64,000 bases of DNA from Knufia peltigerae (lineage: Eukaryota; Ascomycota; Eurotiomycetes; Chaetothyriales; Trichomeriaceae), in assembly GCA_030247855.1 (NCBI GenBank), contig JAPDRN010000007.1:1-64000 (forward strand). The letters run 5' to 3'. The notes under the pieces were generated by a model. It ran no database searches. It was not told where the DNA came from and saw only the letters and a program-made list of their open reading frames with translations. Below are positions 34,289 through 44,763 of this stretch, in pieces. Position 1 is the first letter of the stretch; each line of letters opens with the position of its first letter. The translations under genes were made by a program, and so were the position numbers.

Positions 34289-36117
34289 ATGGGAGTCGAT
34301 ACCCCAGTGCAGTCCTTCTTCAAGAATAACGCGAACCTATTGAGACCTGCTATGGATAGAACAGATACCAGTGTCGAAATGTCGGCGCACGACGATAACA
34401 AGAATGGCGAAGGACTAAGTCTACACCTCGATGAAGTGCACGACTCTTCTGTGACTGGTCTAACCGTGTTCGAGGAACGCCAAAGGACTCCTGAGGAGAA
34501 GAAGATCGAGCGCAAGCTCTTACTCAAGATCGACTTCATCATCTTGCCCCTTCTCGCCTTGGTGTACTTTCTCGCCTCTATGGTGTGTTCTGGCTGTGCA
34601 CAAAGAGTGTATGATAGACCAGCTAATTTCATCCAGGATCGAGGTGATCTTGCCAATGCAGCTGTTGCCGGCATGTCTGAAAACCTGCACCTGACAGGCA
34701 AACAACTGGCGAATTGTGTGTCCCTATTCTACGTTGGATACATCGTCTTTCAGCTTCCAGGCGACCTCTTCCTTCGAAAAGTGACACCACCAATCCAACT
34801 CTGCCTTGCCATGGTATCGTGGGGACTCGTGACAACATTGTAAGTCACCCAGTGTATACTACAGACTTCATTTTGACAGTGTCGAAGACTTTCTCAGGCA
34901 CGGAACTATGCCACCCTTGCAGGCCTACGTGTCGTCATCGGAGCAGCTGAAGCCTTCGTGCAAGCTGCACCACTCTATGTCACATTGTGGTACAAGAGAA
35001 ACGAACTGGCCTCACGCATCGGCATTTTATTCTCGATGCAAGCACTCGCAGGCAGTTTCAATGGCTTGATAGCGTATGGCATCGAGACAAACTTGAACGG
35101 AGCTCTAGGTGTTGCGGCATGGCAATGGATTTTTCTCATCGAGGGTACGTTTGTGGGAGAACTCATATCTACCAAAGACTACAATGCACTGACATCATGC
35201 CTGAATCAGGACCAATCACCATAGCATGTGGCTTCATCATCCTGGCTCTTCTGCCACCTGTGCCTGAAAAGGTACGATTCGGTTTCACCGAAGCAGAAAA
35301 GTCCATGGCAATGTTGCGATCACGAGAGGCTTACAACACCCTCCACGCGAAAATCACCCCAAAGCAGCTTCTCGGTCTCATGAAGGACGTGAAGATATAT
35401 CTCTACATCGTCCTGTACTGCTGCACCAATGTCAATCTGGCCTCGGTTGGAGGTTTCTTGCCTTTGATCATCAAGTCTCTGGGCTACAAATCGGTGCATG
35501 CCCAACTACTTACCATCCCGGTCTTTGCCTGTGCCGTTACTTCGATCTTGATATTCGGCTTCGCGTCGGATCGGACGAGGCACCGTGGCGGCTTCTTGGT
35601 CACTGCTTACGCCATCACGGCCGTAGGTTGGATCATCCTGCTCGTCGCCGGTGTTGAACACAAAAAGCTCGCGTTTGGAGGGACGTTTGTCATCGCCGTC
35701 GGGACCTATCCGACCGTCATACTCAGTCTGGGGTGGTTGAACTCCAACATAATTGGGTTTACAAAGAGGTGAGTGAGAACGTGATTGATAACCATTCTTG
35801 TGAGAGTGCGTCATACTGAGACAAATACTTGAACCTACAGGGCTGCATCCCTCGCCGCGATCAACATGGTGGGCCAATCCTTTTCTATCGCAGGATCTAT
35901 GGTCTTTGACTCTCCACCCACATACCGCAAGGGCAAAATCTTTGCCCTGTCGTTTGCCCTGCTGGGGATGCTCGTGGCTGCGCTGTTGATGGGCTATCTT
36001 CACGTGCAAAACCACAAAAAGCGACAGAATCAACATACCCCGGACGCCCGTGAGAGGAGGAGAATGGATCTCGAAGAGATTTGCGAGGATCATCCGGACT
36101 TTTTCTACTGGCTTTGA
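34289..36117 (+). CDS. MFS permease, allantoate/anion-cation symporter (Dal5) family (permease 1)
   Basis: Five-exon gene for a 529-aa 12-TM proton symporter of organic anions or small N-compounds. Exons: 34289-34582, 34637-34839, 34888-35144, 35210-35768, 35841-36117. Joins restore family motifs: YFLASM to DRGDLANAAVAGM, WGLVTTL to LSQARNYATLAGLRVVIGAAEA, FLIE to GPITIA, and GFTKR to AASLAAINMVGQ. Intron 1 is 54 nt, a multiple of three and stop-free. The substrate cannot be inferred; members carry allantoate, nicotinate, pantothenate, tartrate or dipeptides. The first ATG was taken; M22 or M31 would shorten only the cytosolic tail. It pairs head-to-head with the AtuA-like gene. Confidence 0.9.
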
Positions 36118-36709
36118 AGGGAATGCCACGGAGCATGACTCTAAAGTTCCTTTCAGTCATGGATGCACTCGAGCAGCAGCTTTGGGTCATGTCGGTTGTT
36201 GTAGATACCAATATGAACCAGAAAATTGGGGCAATAAAGCCCTTCTGACTCCCACCGGGTTAATGTCAGCCCCATAGATACAATATTAAAACAAATGACC
36301 TCGGCTCTCCTCCCACCTGTTGCGACGCGTTACGCCTCATGTACAACGGACCTATGGGTATATCTTAGGGTTACATCCATCTTCTGTCATGAGTATCCTA
36401 GATTCAACCTTGAGTTACACATAAAATCATCATCGTCAACGTGACCGATCCAATCAGCACAGCATTTTGCACAGCTGATTTACCAGCCAGACTGTTGGCT
36501 AAATAGCTGGATCCTAGTACAGATACAAAATATTAGAACATGCGTAGACTTTTTTTTTGTTTTTCCTTTTGTGCAATGTAAAGATTTGGGAAGTGACGTG
36601 CTTCCTCCCCAGTCGAATCTTTGATATGGCCTCTGTAAATGGTCCCGGAGTGTGCGCTTGAAGATGAAGGAGATCTTTTCCCGTGCTGAAAGTCTCTCCA
36701 GGCGTTGGG
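36118..36709. other. Convergent 3' intergenic region
   Basis: 3' flanks of permease 1 and regulator 2. AT-rich parts and a short T-tract near 36549-36556. No gene supported. Confidence 0.5.
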
Positions 36710-39086
36710 TTACCATGGCAGCGCCGGGTTCATTGGATCGTCCCAGCTCCATAAGGAGCCATCCGCTTCGTCCGTAGGGAAGAAGCCGTCAAAACCAAAG
36801 AGGGAGAGGTCTTGACTTGAGTATTGGAGTAACGAGGGCTCCAGGTCGCTGAACAACGCCGGGTCAAAGTTCGAAAAGTCAGAAGGAGTGTACTCGGCAC
36901 CAGTGTCTTGTGTCAATGATATACCCGGGACTTCGGCTGCTGCATTGTCGTTCCGGGCCACCAATGTTGGGCCGTTTTGCCCTGATGCTTTGTGTTTGCG
37001 AACACTGGCGCGTAGGCGTTCGACCAAATGGAGCCCATCTCTGGCAAGCCGACTACCACTTGCCATGAACCGCAGAGCGTCAATACCATGGTCAATGGTC
37101 GACGAGGACAGATCTCGTGTACGCAATACCTCATTCAAGAGTATGACGATAATCGCGGAGGAGCAAGAGTGGAAATCCGTCCAGGAGAATTTGGCAAGCT
37201 TATTGTGGCTGCTTAGAAGGTCAATCCATTCAATAATGGAATGGGCGGCGTTGACGCATTTATCGGCGAGTTTTTCGGTTGTAGAAAGGTCCGACTTTCC
37301 CCCTCCATCACTTTGGCGAAGCCGCTTTCGAACAAGACGCAATAGGGCTGCCCGGCCAATATAGATCCAGATTATCTGGTACATGATATCAAGATGAGCA
37401 GTGGCCCGCAAGGACAATGTATCAAGAGCCACCAAGTGGGCGGGCAGAGATTGCTTCCAACCCTCGAGGGTCGAACATGCCCAAGAAAACTTGTCCGAAT
37501 TTTCATCGACGGGACTATAAATTTTGTTAGTGACCATGAATTCGAAAGCATTGGAGTTGGTAGGTTCCCCACCTTGCGTCGGTGACTTTATTCAGGACCA
37601 AGGTCAGTTTCGTGAAGGCGATGAGACGATCCACCTTTTGGGGACGAAGTTTGTCCAAGTCCGGCCTCTTCTGAGGGAGAGGGGCAGTTATATCTTTCAT
37701 CTGTAGCATTGTCGGGAAGCCCATCACAACCGATGATCGTCTGAAAGAAGTTAACTCGTGCACTTCCATACTTGTCATGGGTCTAACCTTTCAATACAAT
37801 AGGCAGTCCAAAACACTCTAGTTGACACTTCACGACTCTCGGGCGTGACTTTATTGTCAGTTGTGTTAAGGTGAAGCGAAAGACTGACTGCTAGGCGCAA
37901 CGCAAGTCCAGAGTAGGTATAAAAATAAGAGCTGTTCTGAGTTGGAAGGGTATACAACGCCTTCAAGAGGCAACACTGCACGCTCTCAACAGTGGTAGTA
38001 CTTAGGACGCTAGGCATTAATTCCATGGCCACCTGGTAGAAATGAATACCGGGAAGCTCATCCAGAGCAAGGTCTTGTTGACGTAAATCCGCTGGACTCG
38101 ATTGGTTGACATGCAGGAAGGATTCACCCAGAGCGAGCACCAGGAAGACCAAGCACAAGGTTGTGCAATGGATTTGTGGTGCGAGAGGTTCTTCCCGGTA
38201 AACCTGTACCAGTAGACCACGAAACCAGCCTTCATCAAAATAGTACCAGTTGGATTCGAGATACGTGAAGAAGACGTCGGTAAGAGACACAGCCTCCCGA
38301 TATGGTGGAAGCTTGGCTATGCCTGCAACAAGTAACCTCGAGTCTTGATGATGTTGTAAGTTATGGACAGGCGAGGCGCTCTAAATGAAGCATCAGATTT
38401 GTTTCAATCGAATCGCTTGTACCTAACTTACTTTATCGTTCTGAGGATGGTCTGGAGCAATTGTCTCAGACACCGCAGTCAAAAAGCCTTGCTCGGAAAT
38501 CAACATTTCGCGTTCTGGCCGCCAGGTCAATCAACAGCTGGATACGGAGAGAGATCTGCCTACCAACACCTGATCTGGGAGATGTTGTCTCGTGGTCCGA
38601 AGCGTCGTGACTGAGGTCGAGACGTTGACCCTGGCCAGCAACAGCTTCGCGGAACAGGCCAGATATTATTGAGAAGTGGTTCGGATCCAAGGCGTTTCCG
38701 GGGCAAATTTCGTTGAACCGGGCTGAGATGTCATTTGCCATGTTAGCCCAGCGGAATAGATCGTCTTGAGGTGAATTGGTTACTTTCGGCGACTCTCGCT
38801 GGGTCTCATGTTGCCTAGGGGGAATGCTTTCAAACACACATGCTTGTCTAGATCGCGCACAACTTGCACATTGGTTTCGAGGACCTGGCCGACATTTCTT
38901 TTTACTTGTACGACACTGAATGCATGCTTGAACTGTCCTCTTCCTGTTTTCCAGCGGTACATGTGGGCGATTTCGTTTCGAAGACTGAACCTTCCCTGGC
39001 AGCATTGCATTCCGTCTTCTCGAGCGTCCGATTTGAGAGCGATTGATACCTTTTGTTTCGACGATGATATCTTTGAAAAGTGACAT
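36710..39086 (-). CDS. Zn2Cys6 transcription factor with fungal-specific domain (regulator 2)
   Basis: Four-exon gene for a 706-aa regulator. Exons 38474-39086, 37788-38322, 37573-37740 and 36710-37514; introns 151, 47 and 58 nt, phases consistent. The zinc cluster is C55, C58, C65, C73, C76, C83 (ACIQCRTSKKKC, CASCARSRQAC), followed by a basic-to-polar linker. The fungal-specific regulatory domain begins in exon 2 (LPPYREAV, FFTYLESNWYYFDEGWF, LALRLAVSLSLHLN, VFWTAYCIERRSS). The acidic C-terminus (DFSNFDPALFSDLEPS, FDGFFPTDEADGSLW) looks like an activation region. Intron 1 uses a GTGTCT donor and is the least certain join. Its position, just downstream of the amidohydrolase and on the same strand, makes it the leading candidate to bind the CGG-N10-CCG repeats at 41.06-41.22 kb; that is inference. 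Confidence 0.85.
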
Positions 39087-39566
39087 TTAATACTAGACAT
39101 CAACTTCGAAGGCCTCAGCCATTGCCAGAATCGGTTCCTACGCTTGAAAGTGGGCGGAGGAAAGTGAGGTCAACGTTGACCGAGTACCGAATCTACCCGT
39201 CTTATTCTGTTCATGAACGCTGCTGCTTTAAGGAACAGAATGTTAGAAGTATAAAGCAGCAGCAATCAGGAACACAGTAGTACTCTATGATGTCCCTCCT
39301 CAACACTTGATCTCTTCTTATATCTTTTAGAAACTATTGTCACTTTTCAACCCCTACGAAACTGAAGTTCACTTCCGGGAGGCACTATCTGCACTCTATC
39401 TGAAGCGGTAATAACGAAAGATTGCTCAGGCGATACGCATGTAACCCTATCACTGCATACACTGTACACATCATATCATTGAACAGCATCAAGAACTACC
39501 GCCACCATGAACTGCCATAATGAAGCCGATCGAATCCATCGCATCGTGCGATACGCTGTCGTCTTC
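39087..39566. other. Intergenic region upstream of regulator 2
   Basis: 480 bp between regulator 2 start and the amidohydrolase stop. It holds the palindrome and degenerate site annotated at 39169-39200. No gene supported. Confidence 0.5.
39169..39200. promoter_or_regulatory. 12-bp palindrome next to a degenerate CGGGTAGA/GGTACTCG element
   Basis: GTCAACGTTGAC is a perfect 12-bp palindrome at 39169-39180. Directly beside it, read on the minus strand, lies CGGGTAGA-TTC-GGTACTCG. This equals the third CGG-N10-CCG site (CGGGTAGAGGTACCCG) with three extra central bases and one change. It sits about 85-115 bp upstream of regulator 2, so it might be an autoregulatory site, but the altered spacing argues against tight binding. 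Confidence 0.3.
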
Positions 39567-40982
39567 CTACGCGAGTTTTGCAAGCCTCTTGACGTCCAGA
39601 CTGAGTTCCGACCATCTAGTCGCCACAACCCGTCCATCTTTTAGGGTTGCCAGCACGTTCTGATCGGGATCATCCAACACTGTGATGTCCTCCAAAGGGT
39701 TTGCCTTCAAGATCAGGAGATCGGCTGCAAATCCCGGACGTATTTGGCCCAAGAAGTCTTGTTGACGAAGCATACGAGCAGCAGTGACTGTAGCACTTTG
39801 GAGGATATCCTTGGGTGGTAGGACCTTACTCCGCAGACTAAATTCGTGGGATTGGGCAAATTGAAGCACCCCCAAGAGATCGGTGCCGAAACATATGTTG
39901 ACATTGTTCTTGGATGCAAGTTGAAGAGCATGCAATCCCTTTTCCAACACTTCTTTGTTCTTTCGAGCCGAAGCTGGAGGCAAAAACCCAGGGGCCTTGG
40001 CCATGGTAGCATACGTGACGAGAGTCGGTGTCAAGAACGCTCCCTTCTCGTGCATTAACTTGGCAGTCTCTTCGTCGATTAAATTCCCATGCTCGATGCC
40101 CATCACGCCCTGTCGGAGCGCCTGCTGGATCGCCTGTGGCGTATAAGCATGGGAAGTAACATAGGTGCCCGCATTCGACGCCACTGTCACAATAGCTCTG
40201 ATTTCTTCATCGGAGAACTGGATGTGCTCAATTTTGTCGGTGGGACTGGCGACTCCGCCACCCCCCATGATTTTGAGGAAGTCGGCACCTTGACGAAGCT
40301 CCTCTCGGGCATATTTGAGACATTCCGGCACGCCGTCGACAACTTTTCCAATGTTCAGAACGCTCGCAGCGCAGCACTCACTGCTATCGTGCTTTTGGCG
40401 CATGTCTCCATGCCCCCCACTCTGCGATAAAGCATGTCCTGCGAAAAAGATGCGAGGTCCCGGGTGCACGTGCTGTTCAATCGCCTCTTTCAAAGCGAGT
40501 GTTGCACCTCCACAGTCTCGCACTGTGGTAAATCCGCGCTCAAGCATGGCTCTACAGACTTGAGGTTGGCGCAGGAGGGAGACAAGCGGACTCATGCCCT
40601 TCATATCCCGCAAATCCTTTTCGCCTGGGACCGCCGCAAGGTGAACGTGACAATCAATCAACCCTGGGCATACATATTTCCCTTGTAGGTCAACCTTTAC
40701 CGTGTCTGAGTCATTTTCCCACTCTTCACGTGGCCCATTCACGGATGCCACAATGCCTTGGGAAAGATGGATGGTTGCATTCTTGATAACGACGCCCTGA
40801 ACAGGATCGATCAGGTTGGCCCCCAGGAGTACATATTTTGGCTGAGCTGGAAGTTTCCAAGGGGTCGCCATGTCATTCAGAAATGATGCCTTATGTTCAG
40901 GCTGTCCGTCCATGGTTTCAAAGTGTGCGGAGTGGGTGAATGTTGTCTCACGAAGAGACGATGGACTATGACATGTCGACAT
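39567..40982 (-). CDS. Amidohydrolase-superfamily metal-dependent hydrolase (imidazolonepropionase/prolidase-like)
   Basis: Intronless gene for up to 471 aa. Metal-binding features of the amidohydrolase barrel are visible: CPGLIDCHVHLA (HxH), FLKIMGGGGVASPTD with the bridging lysine region, TSHAYTPQAIQQAL, GIEHGNLID, and CFGTDLLG supplying the catalytic aspartate. The C-terminal beta-sandwich is typical (GQIRPGFAADLLILKANPLEDITVL, ATLKDGRVV). Relatives include Xaa-Pro dipeptidase-like enzymes and fungal ochratoxinase-type amidases, so the bond cut is probably an amide. No signal peptide. I used the first ATG (40982), but an AT-rich TTATAAATTT lies right at it and M24 (40913) or M38 may be the true start. 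It is head-to-head with permease 2. Confidence 0.85.
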   Translation of the reverse strand: MSTCHSPSSLRETTFTHSAHFETMDGQPEHKASFLNDMATPWKLPAQPKYVLLGANLIDPVQGVVIKNATIHLSQGIVASVNGPREEWENDSDTVKVDLQGKYVCPGLIDCHVHLAAVPGEKDLRDMKGMSPLVSLLRQPQVCRAMLERGFTTVRDCGGATLALKEAIEQHVHPGPRIFFAGHALSQSGGHGDMRQKHDSSECCAASVLNIGKVVDGVPECLKYAREELRQGADFLKIMGGGGVASPTDKIEHIQFSDEEIRAIVTVASNAGTYVTSHAYTPQAIQQALRQGVMGIEHGNLIDEETAKLMHEKGAFLTPTLVTYATMAKAPGFLPPASARKNKEVLEKGLHALQLASKNNVNICFGTDLLGVLQFAQSHEFSLRSKVLPPKDILQSATVTAARMLRQQDFLGQIRPGFAADLLILKANPLEDITVLDDPDQNVLATLKDGRVVATRWSELSLDVKRLAKLA

Positions 40983-41059
40983 TATAAATTTGTCGTCTGA
41001 ATTAGATCACAGTGATCTTGCCAGGTCGACAGGGATTCTAGAGCCCCCGCGCTCATTTA

Positions 41060-41075
41060 CGGGTACCAGTACCCG
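41060..41075. promoter_or_regulatory. CGG-N10-CCG site 1
   Basis: CGGGTAC-CA-GTACCCG: perfect 7-bp arms with a 2-bp spacer. Matches the architecture of Zn2Cys6 dimer sites; Put3 of yeast is known to bind CGG-N10-CCG. It lies 78 bp upstream of the first amidohydrolase ATG. Confidence 0.6.
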
Positions 41076-41148
41076 ACGAATTCGCAGTTGTCAAGTTGGT
41101 GGCGAAGAGAACGATAGCTCGTTCGTAGGTTCTTGTTTGATTGGCGTT

Positions 41149-41168
41149 GGCGGGTACGTGTACCCGCC
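41149..41168. promoter_or_regulatory. CGG-N10-CCG site 2 (extended arms)
   Basis: GGCGGGTAC-GT-GTACCCGCC: perfect 9-bp arms with a 2-bp spacer, the longest of the four copies. Core CGG at 41151-41153 and CCG at 41164-41166. Confidence 0.6.
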
Positions 41169-41207
41169 ACGTTCGGCTTGAGATACGGGGTATTCCAGTG
41201 AAAAGAC

Positions 41208-41223
41208 CGGGTAGAGGTACCCG
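41208..41223. promoter_or_regulatory. CGG-N10-CCG site 3 (one arm mismatch)
   Basis: CGGGTAG-AG-GTACCCG: same 16-bp length and spacing as sites 1 and 2 with a single arm mismatch. Confidence 0.55.
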
Positions 41224-41491
41224 CAGAATCCCTCAACATCGCTTGGCCCAGCCCTTAAAGTGCTCAATAGGGCACGAAATCCGACTAGCATTGATCGGTT
41301 ATCGCAGGCAATGAGTTCGGTATCGGGCCCGGTGGCTTTGAGAAGATACGAACTGGATTGTTCCCACGGGGTACTGCCCTGAGCATAAGAATCACGAACT
41401 CCCACATGCGACGAGATGGATTTGATCTGGATCTAGAATTCGTGCAACATACACCCGCAACGATCACTATCAGTTCTCTGCCGCAGCGATT

Positions 41492-43327
41492 ATGGCTTCC
41501 ACCGAAACAAAGACCTTGTCTGACACCAAGGACGATATGGAGTGTGTGACGTCTCAATCTGGTCAGCAAGATTCATCGGGGATCGTTTTCCTCCATCCAG
41601 CCGAGGAAAGACGGCTCGTGAGGAAGATTGATTTTCAGTCAGCCTATGCCCAATGCCCTGCCACAGTATGCCAATTCTAACCCACGATAGCTTGATGCCG
41701 GTCATGTTCTTGTTGTACCTCTTCCAGTACCTAGACAAGACCTCGCTGGGATACACAGCCATTATGGGTATTATAGAAGATACGGTAAGTTACAGCTTGC
41801 TCAGATGTAGTGCTCTTGCTAATTCGAGGAGAAATTGAGCGGCTCGCAGTATCCGTGGGTGTCGAGCTTTTTCTACGTTGGCTTCCTGGTTGCCAGCCCT
41901 ATTTCTGCCATCGCGCTGGTCAAATTTCCTGCTGCAAAGGTTGTCGTCTTGACTGTGTGAGTGCCCACGAATGATGCAACTAGCTTTTGATGACTGATTT
42001 CTCCTAGCATAATCTGGGGTGGCATTCTTATGTGCACGGCTGCCGGCCATGACTTCGGAACTCTGTCCGTCCTGCGTATCCTTCTCGGCTGCTTTGAGGC
42101 AGCGATCAATCCTGGCTTCACTATGATCACCGCGATGTGGTACAAGCCATCCGAACACGCTCTCAGACACGGGATTTGGTATGGAGGCGCCAGTGTCGCC
42201 TATATATTTGGAGGCGTCTTAGCCTATGGGTTTTCCCACATACATAGCGCAGTCAAAAGTTGGCAGGTGAGGCTCATGATCTTGCGTTCATGTCAAGCTG
42301 TATTCTTACTTCTCGCAGTTTCTCTTCATCATTTTTGGTGCGGTGACAATCATTTGGGGTATTGTCATGTATTTTGTGCTCCCCAACAACCCTCAGACGG
42401 CGAAGTTCCTCACCACCGAAGAGAGAAAGTTGGCATTCGCTCGAGTGCAAGGTACGCGCCACTCAGCCGACAGCAGGAAATGGAGCAGTGCCCAGTTCAA
42501 GGAAGCTTTGATTGATCCCAGAACATGGTTGTTCTTCTTGCTCAATATATTTACCACTCTTCCAGGAGGGGGTCTCACGGCGGTAAGTGCTCACCCAACG
42601 TGCTTCTGGGGTAAAACAGAGCCATTGTTGACAAAGACGCCAGTTCGGAAGCATCATTCTGAAAAGTTTCGGCTTCAGCCTCTACAAAACCCAGCTCCTC
42701 ACAATGTCTCAAGGCGCCTTCTTGCTCCTGTTCGTCGTCTTCACTGTTGCGGTATCAATGTCATTCAAGAACGCTCGCTGCATCTCGATCGCATTACTCA
42801 ACCTCATCTCGCTTGCGGGAGCCCTGATGATCAAGCTTCTTCCCGAAAGCGATAAAATAAGCCGCCTGGCTGGTCTGTGGCTCATCTCAGCCTACGCCAG
42901 CTCTTTCCCCACCATCTTGAGTTTGATCTCGAGTAACATTTGTGGCCATACCAAAAAGGCAACCGTCAACGCAATGCTTTTCCTGGGATTCTGCACAGGA
43001 TACATCATCGGACCACAGACATTCTTGGCCCGTGAAGCCCCAGCCTACAAGGTGTGTTTTCATCTCTTGCGCTTCCCACAGTGACAAGAGAATCTATACT
43101 AACCCCTGTTTTGTCAGACTGCTTTCAATGTCATGATCGCCTGCTTCGTGCTCAACATTGCCATTATTCTCACCATGCGACAGCTCATGGCCTGGTGGAA
43201 CGGAAAACGTGATCAGGAGAGGGGTCAGGACAACATCGTGATGGGCGAAGCCGCGGAGAACGCCTTCGAGCAGCTCGAGCTAGACGAGACCGACTGGCAA
43301 AACAAGAATATCCGTTACTCGCTGTAA
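41492..43327 (+). CDS. MFS permease, Dal5/anion-cation symporter family (permease 2)
   Basis: Seven-exon gene for a 495-aa 12-TM permease. Exons: 41492-41637, 41691-41784, 41850-41956, 42008-42266, 42319-42582, 42644-43051, 43118-43327, all in phase. The first intron has an unusual GTCAGC donor but a good CTAAC branch, and its removal restores RKIDFHLMPVMFLLYLFQYLDKTSLGY. Other joins give VLTVIIWGGILMC, KSWQFLFIIFGAVTIIWG, LTAFGSIILKSFGF and PAYKTAFNVMIACF. FLLYLFQYLDKTSLGYTAI, GCFEAAINPGFTMITAMWY and KFLTTEERKLAFARV are typical of the Dal5 family. It is only distantly similar to permease 1, so the two probably carry different substrates. It shares its promoter with the amidohydrolase, suggesting that it imports that enzyme's substrate. 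Confidence 0.9.
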
Positions 43328-43611
43328 GGCGTACTGTGAGATGAGAATGTCTTAGTCAGGTGACGGATAGACCAGGGCTGGAGTTTCGTGACTACCTATT
43401 CGAAACGTGTATGAAGAGATGTCCAGGATACTACGGCATGTAGAAACGGAAAACGAGATGTACTTGTTCGGAGTTCTAGGTCAGGCCACTTGAGCCAGTC
43501 GAGAGTTTCCTTCTTCAGTTCTCATGGTCTTATCTGATACTATGGCTATCTATCAGCTAGTTACCATCAGTGTATATTCATTGACTCTCTACATTTCCGA
43601 GTTCGACTTTG

Positions 43612-44283
43612 CTAAGATATGGGTAGCCGTCCAGCTTTGTCGACGCGACCTGCCACCATCTGAGCAACGAGTGTTCCGAAACTCAAATCTGCCTCGTCAT
43701 ATGCATGCTCTTTATCCAAAACATTCAATGACCCGATGGTTTTGGTCCCCAATCGCACGGGGATGTTCAGCACCGACCCCAAGCCGACGCTCCACAACAG
43801 TTCCCAATCTTCAAAGACTGCCTTCAAATCTTCTTTCGTCGATCCTCGCCATGTCTCACCGTCGATGAGGACACGTTGGATCCAGGCCTCTCGCTGCGGA
43901 GGGATTTCGGACTTGCCGAGACTGCCTCCTCCGCCGGAGCTGGCGTCACTCTGCTGCTGGTCTGGTCCTCGTCGCAACCCCAGTGGATGCAAATCCTCCC
44001 TGGTACTATAGATTCGTCTAACCACTAGTGTGGAAGAGTCTGGTGTGGAGGAAGAAGAGTATGTAAGTATGGTGAAGAGAGAGTGACCGAAATGTTGAGC
44101 CAAGACTCTATTGACTTCGGCCCAGATTGTGGGCGAGTCGTCGTCTTTGGCATGCTCAGTCAGGGAAGACAGGTGAGCCAGGTCAGAGGAAGTGGCCAAC
44201 AGAGTCGACTTCGACGGCGCCGTGGTGTTGTCAGAGGTGCCAGGCGGTAGAGTAGTGGGTGTCCTGTCTTCTGACGAAGTCAT
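43612..44283 (-). CDS. GAF-domain protein
   Basis: Intronless gene for a 223-aa soluble protein. The first 45 residues are polar and Ser/Thr-rich. A GAF-like fold follows: IWAEVNRVLAQHFGHSLFTIL, VVRRIYST, then GLGSVLNIPVRLGTKTIGSLNVLDKEHAYDEADLSFGTLVAQMVAG, the characteristic second half. GAF domains bind small molecules. The N-terminus was set at M (44283), because the 23 upstream codons (from 44352) look like leader. A CGG-N10-CCG repeat lies 221 bp upstream, so it may belong to the same regulon as the amidohydrolase and permease 2; a role as ligand sensor is speculation. Confidence 0.75.
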   Translation of the reverse strand: MTSSEDRTPTTLPPGTSDNTTAPSKSTLLATSSDLAHLSSLTEHAKDDDSPTIWAEVNRVLAQHFGHSLFTILTYSSSSTPDSSTLVVRRIYSTREDLHPLGLRRGPDQQQSDASSGGGGSLGKSEIPPQREAWIQRVLIDGETWRGSTKEDLKAVFEDWELLWSVGLGSVLNIPVRLGTKTIGSLNVLDKEHAYDEADLSFGTLVAQMVAGRVDKAGRLPIS

Positions 44284-44763
44284 CGTGGTAAGGAGGGAAA
44301 GGGAGCAGTGATGCTGCTCGTGATAAAAATTTTTACAAACCTGGGCAAGCAATATTTATATCCAAGATGTATTGGGAGGACATTTGTTTCGTTAGAAGCG
44401 ATGCGGTCCCAGGTTGCTCACCGTCAATGGATGCGCTGTGTACTATTCTCATTGTACGTACTATCCGTACTTGTCACGGGCAACAGGGGGAGGAGGGTGG
44501 CTTCGGGTACAAGTACCCGGCACCGGCCAGCGTGCCACCCACCCAATGGAGTTACAGTACGGACTACAAGTTGTATGGCATGTCAATTCTTGCAAGGAGC
44601 GGTAAAGCATACAGGTTTCATTTTTTTGTTTGTACAAATTCGACTCGATATTTCTTCCATGTCCCAAAGTATCCAGTACTTAGGTCCTACTTCATATGTG
44701 TTTCCTCATCCAAATCGTCAACGCATTCTTCTCCACACTATGGTTACCAAGATGCCCGGGGTG
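44284..44763. other. Intergenic region between GAF gene and LPMO gene
   Basis: 480 bp: promoter of the GAF gene and 3' side of the LPMO gene. Holds CGG-N10-CCG site 4. No gene supported. Confidence 0.5.
44504..44519. promoter_or_regulatory. CGG-N10-CCG site 4
   Basis: CGGGTAC-AA-GTACCCG: perfect 7-bp arms, 2-bp spacer, identical in arms to site 1. It lies 3.3 kb from the cluster of three and 221 bp upstream of the GAF gene start. Confidence 0.6.

Larger units (their letters stand above)
40983..41491. promoter_or_regulatory. Bidirectional promoter with three CGG-N10-CCG inverted repeats
   Basis: 509 bp between the amidohydrolase and permease 2 start codons. Three CGG-N10-CCG palindromes are at 41060, 41151 and 41208. 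HGATAR-type GATA cores (CGATAG near 41112, GTTATCG near 41297, CTATCAG near 41467) could bind an AreA-type nitrogen regulator. Together they suggest pathway-specific plus nitrogen control, by inference. Confidence 0.55.
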
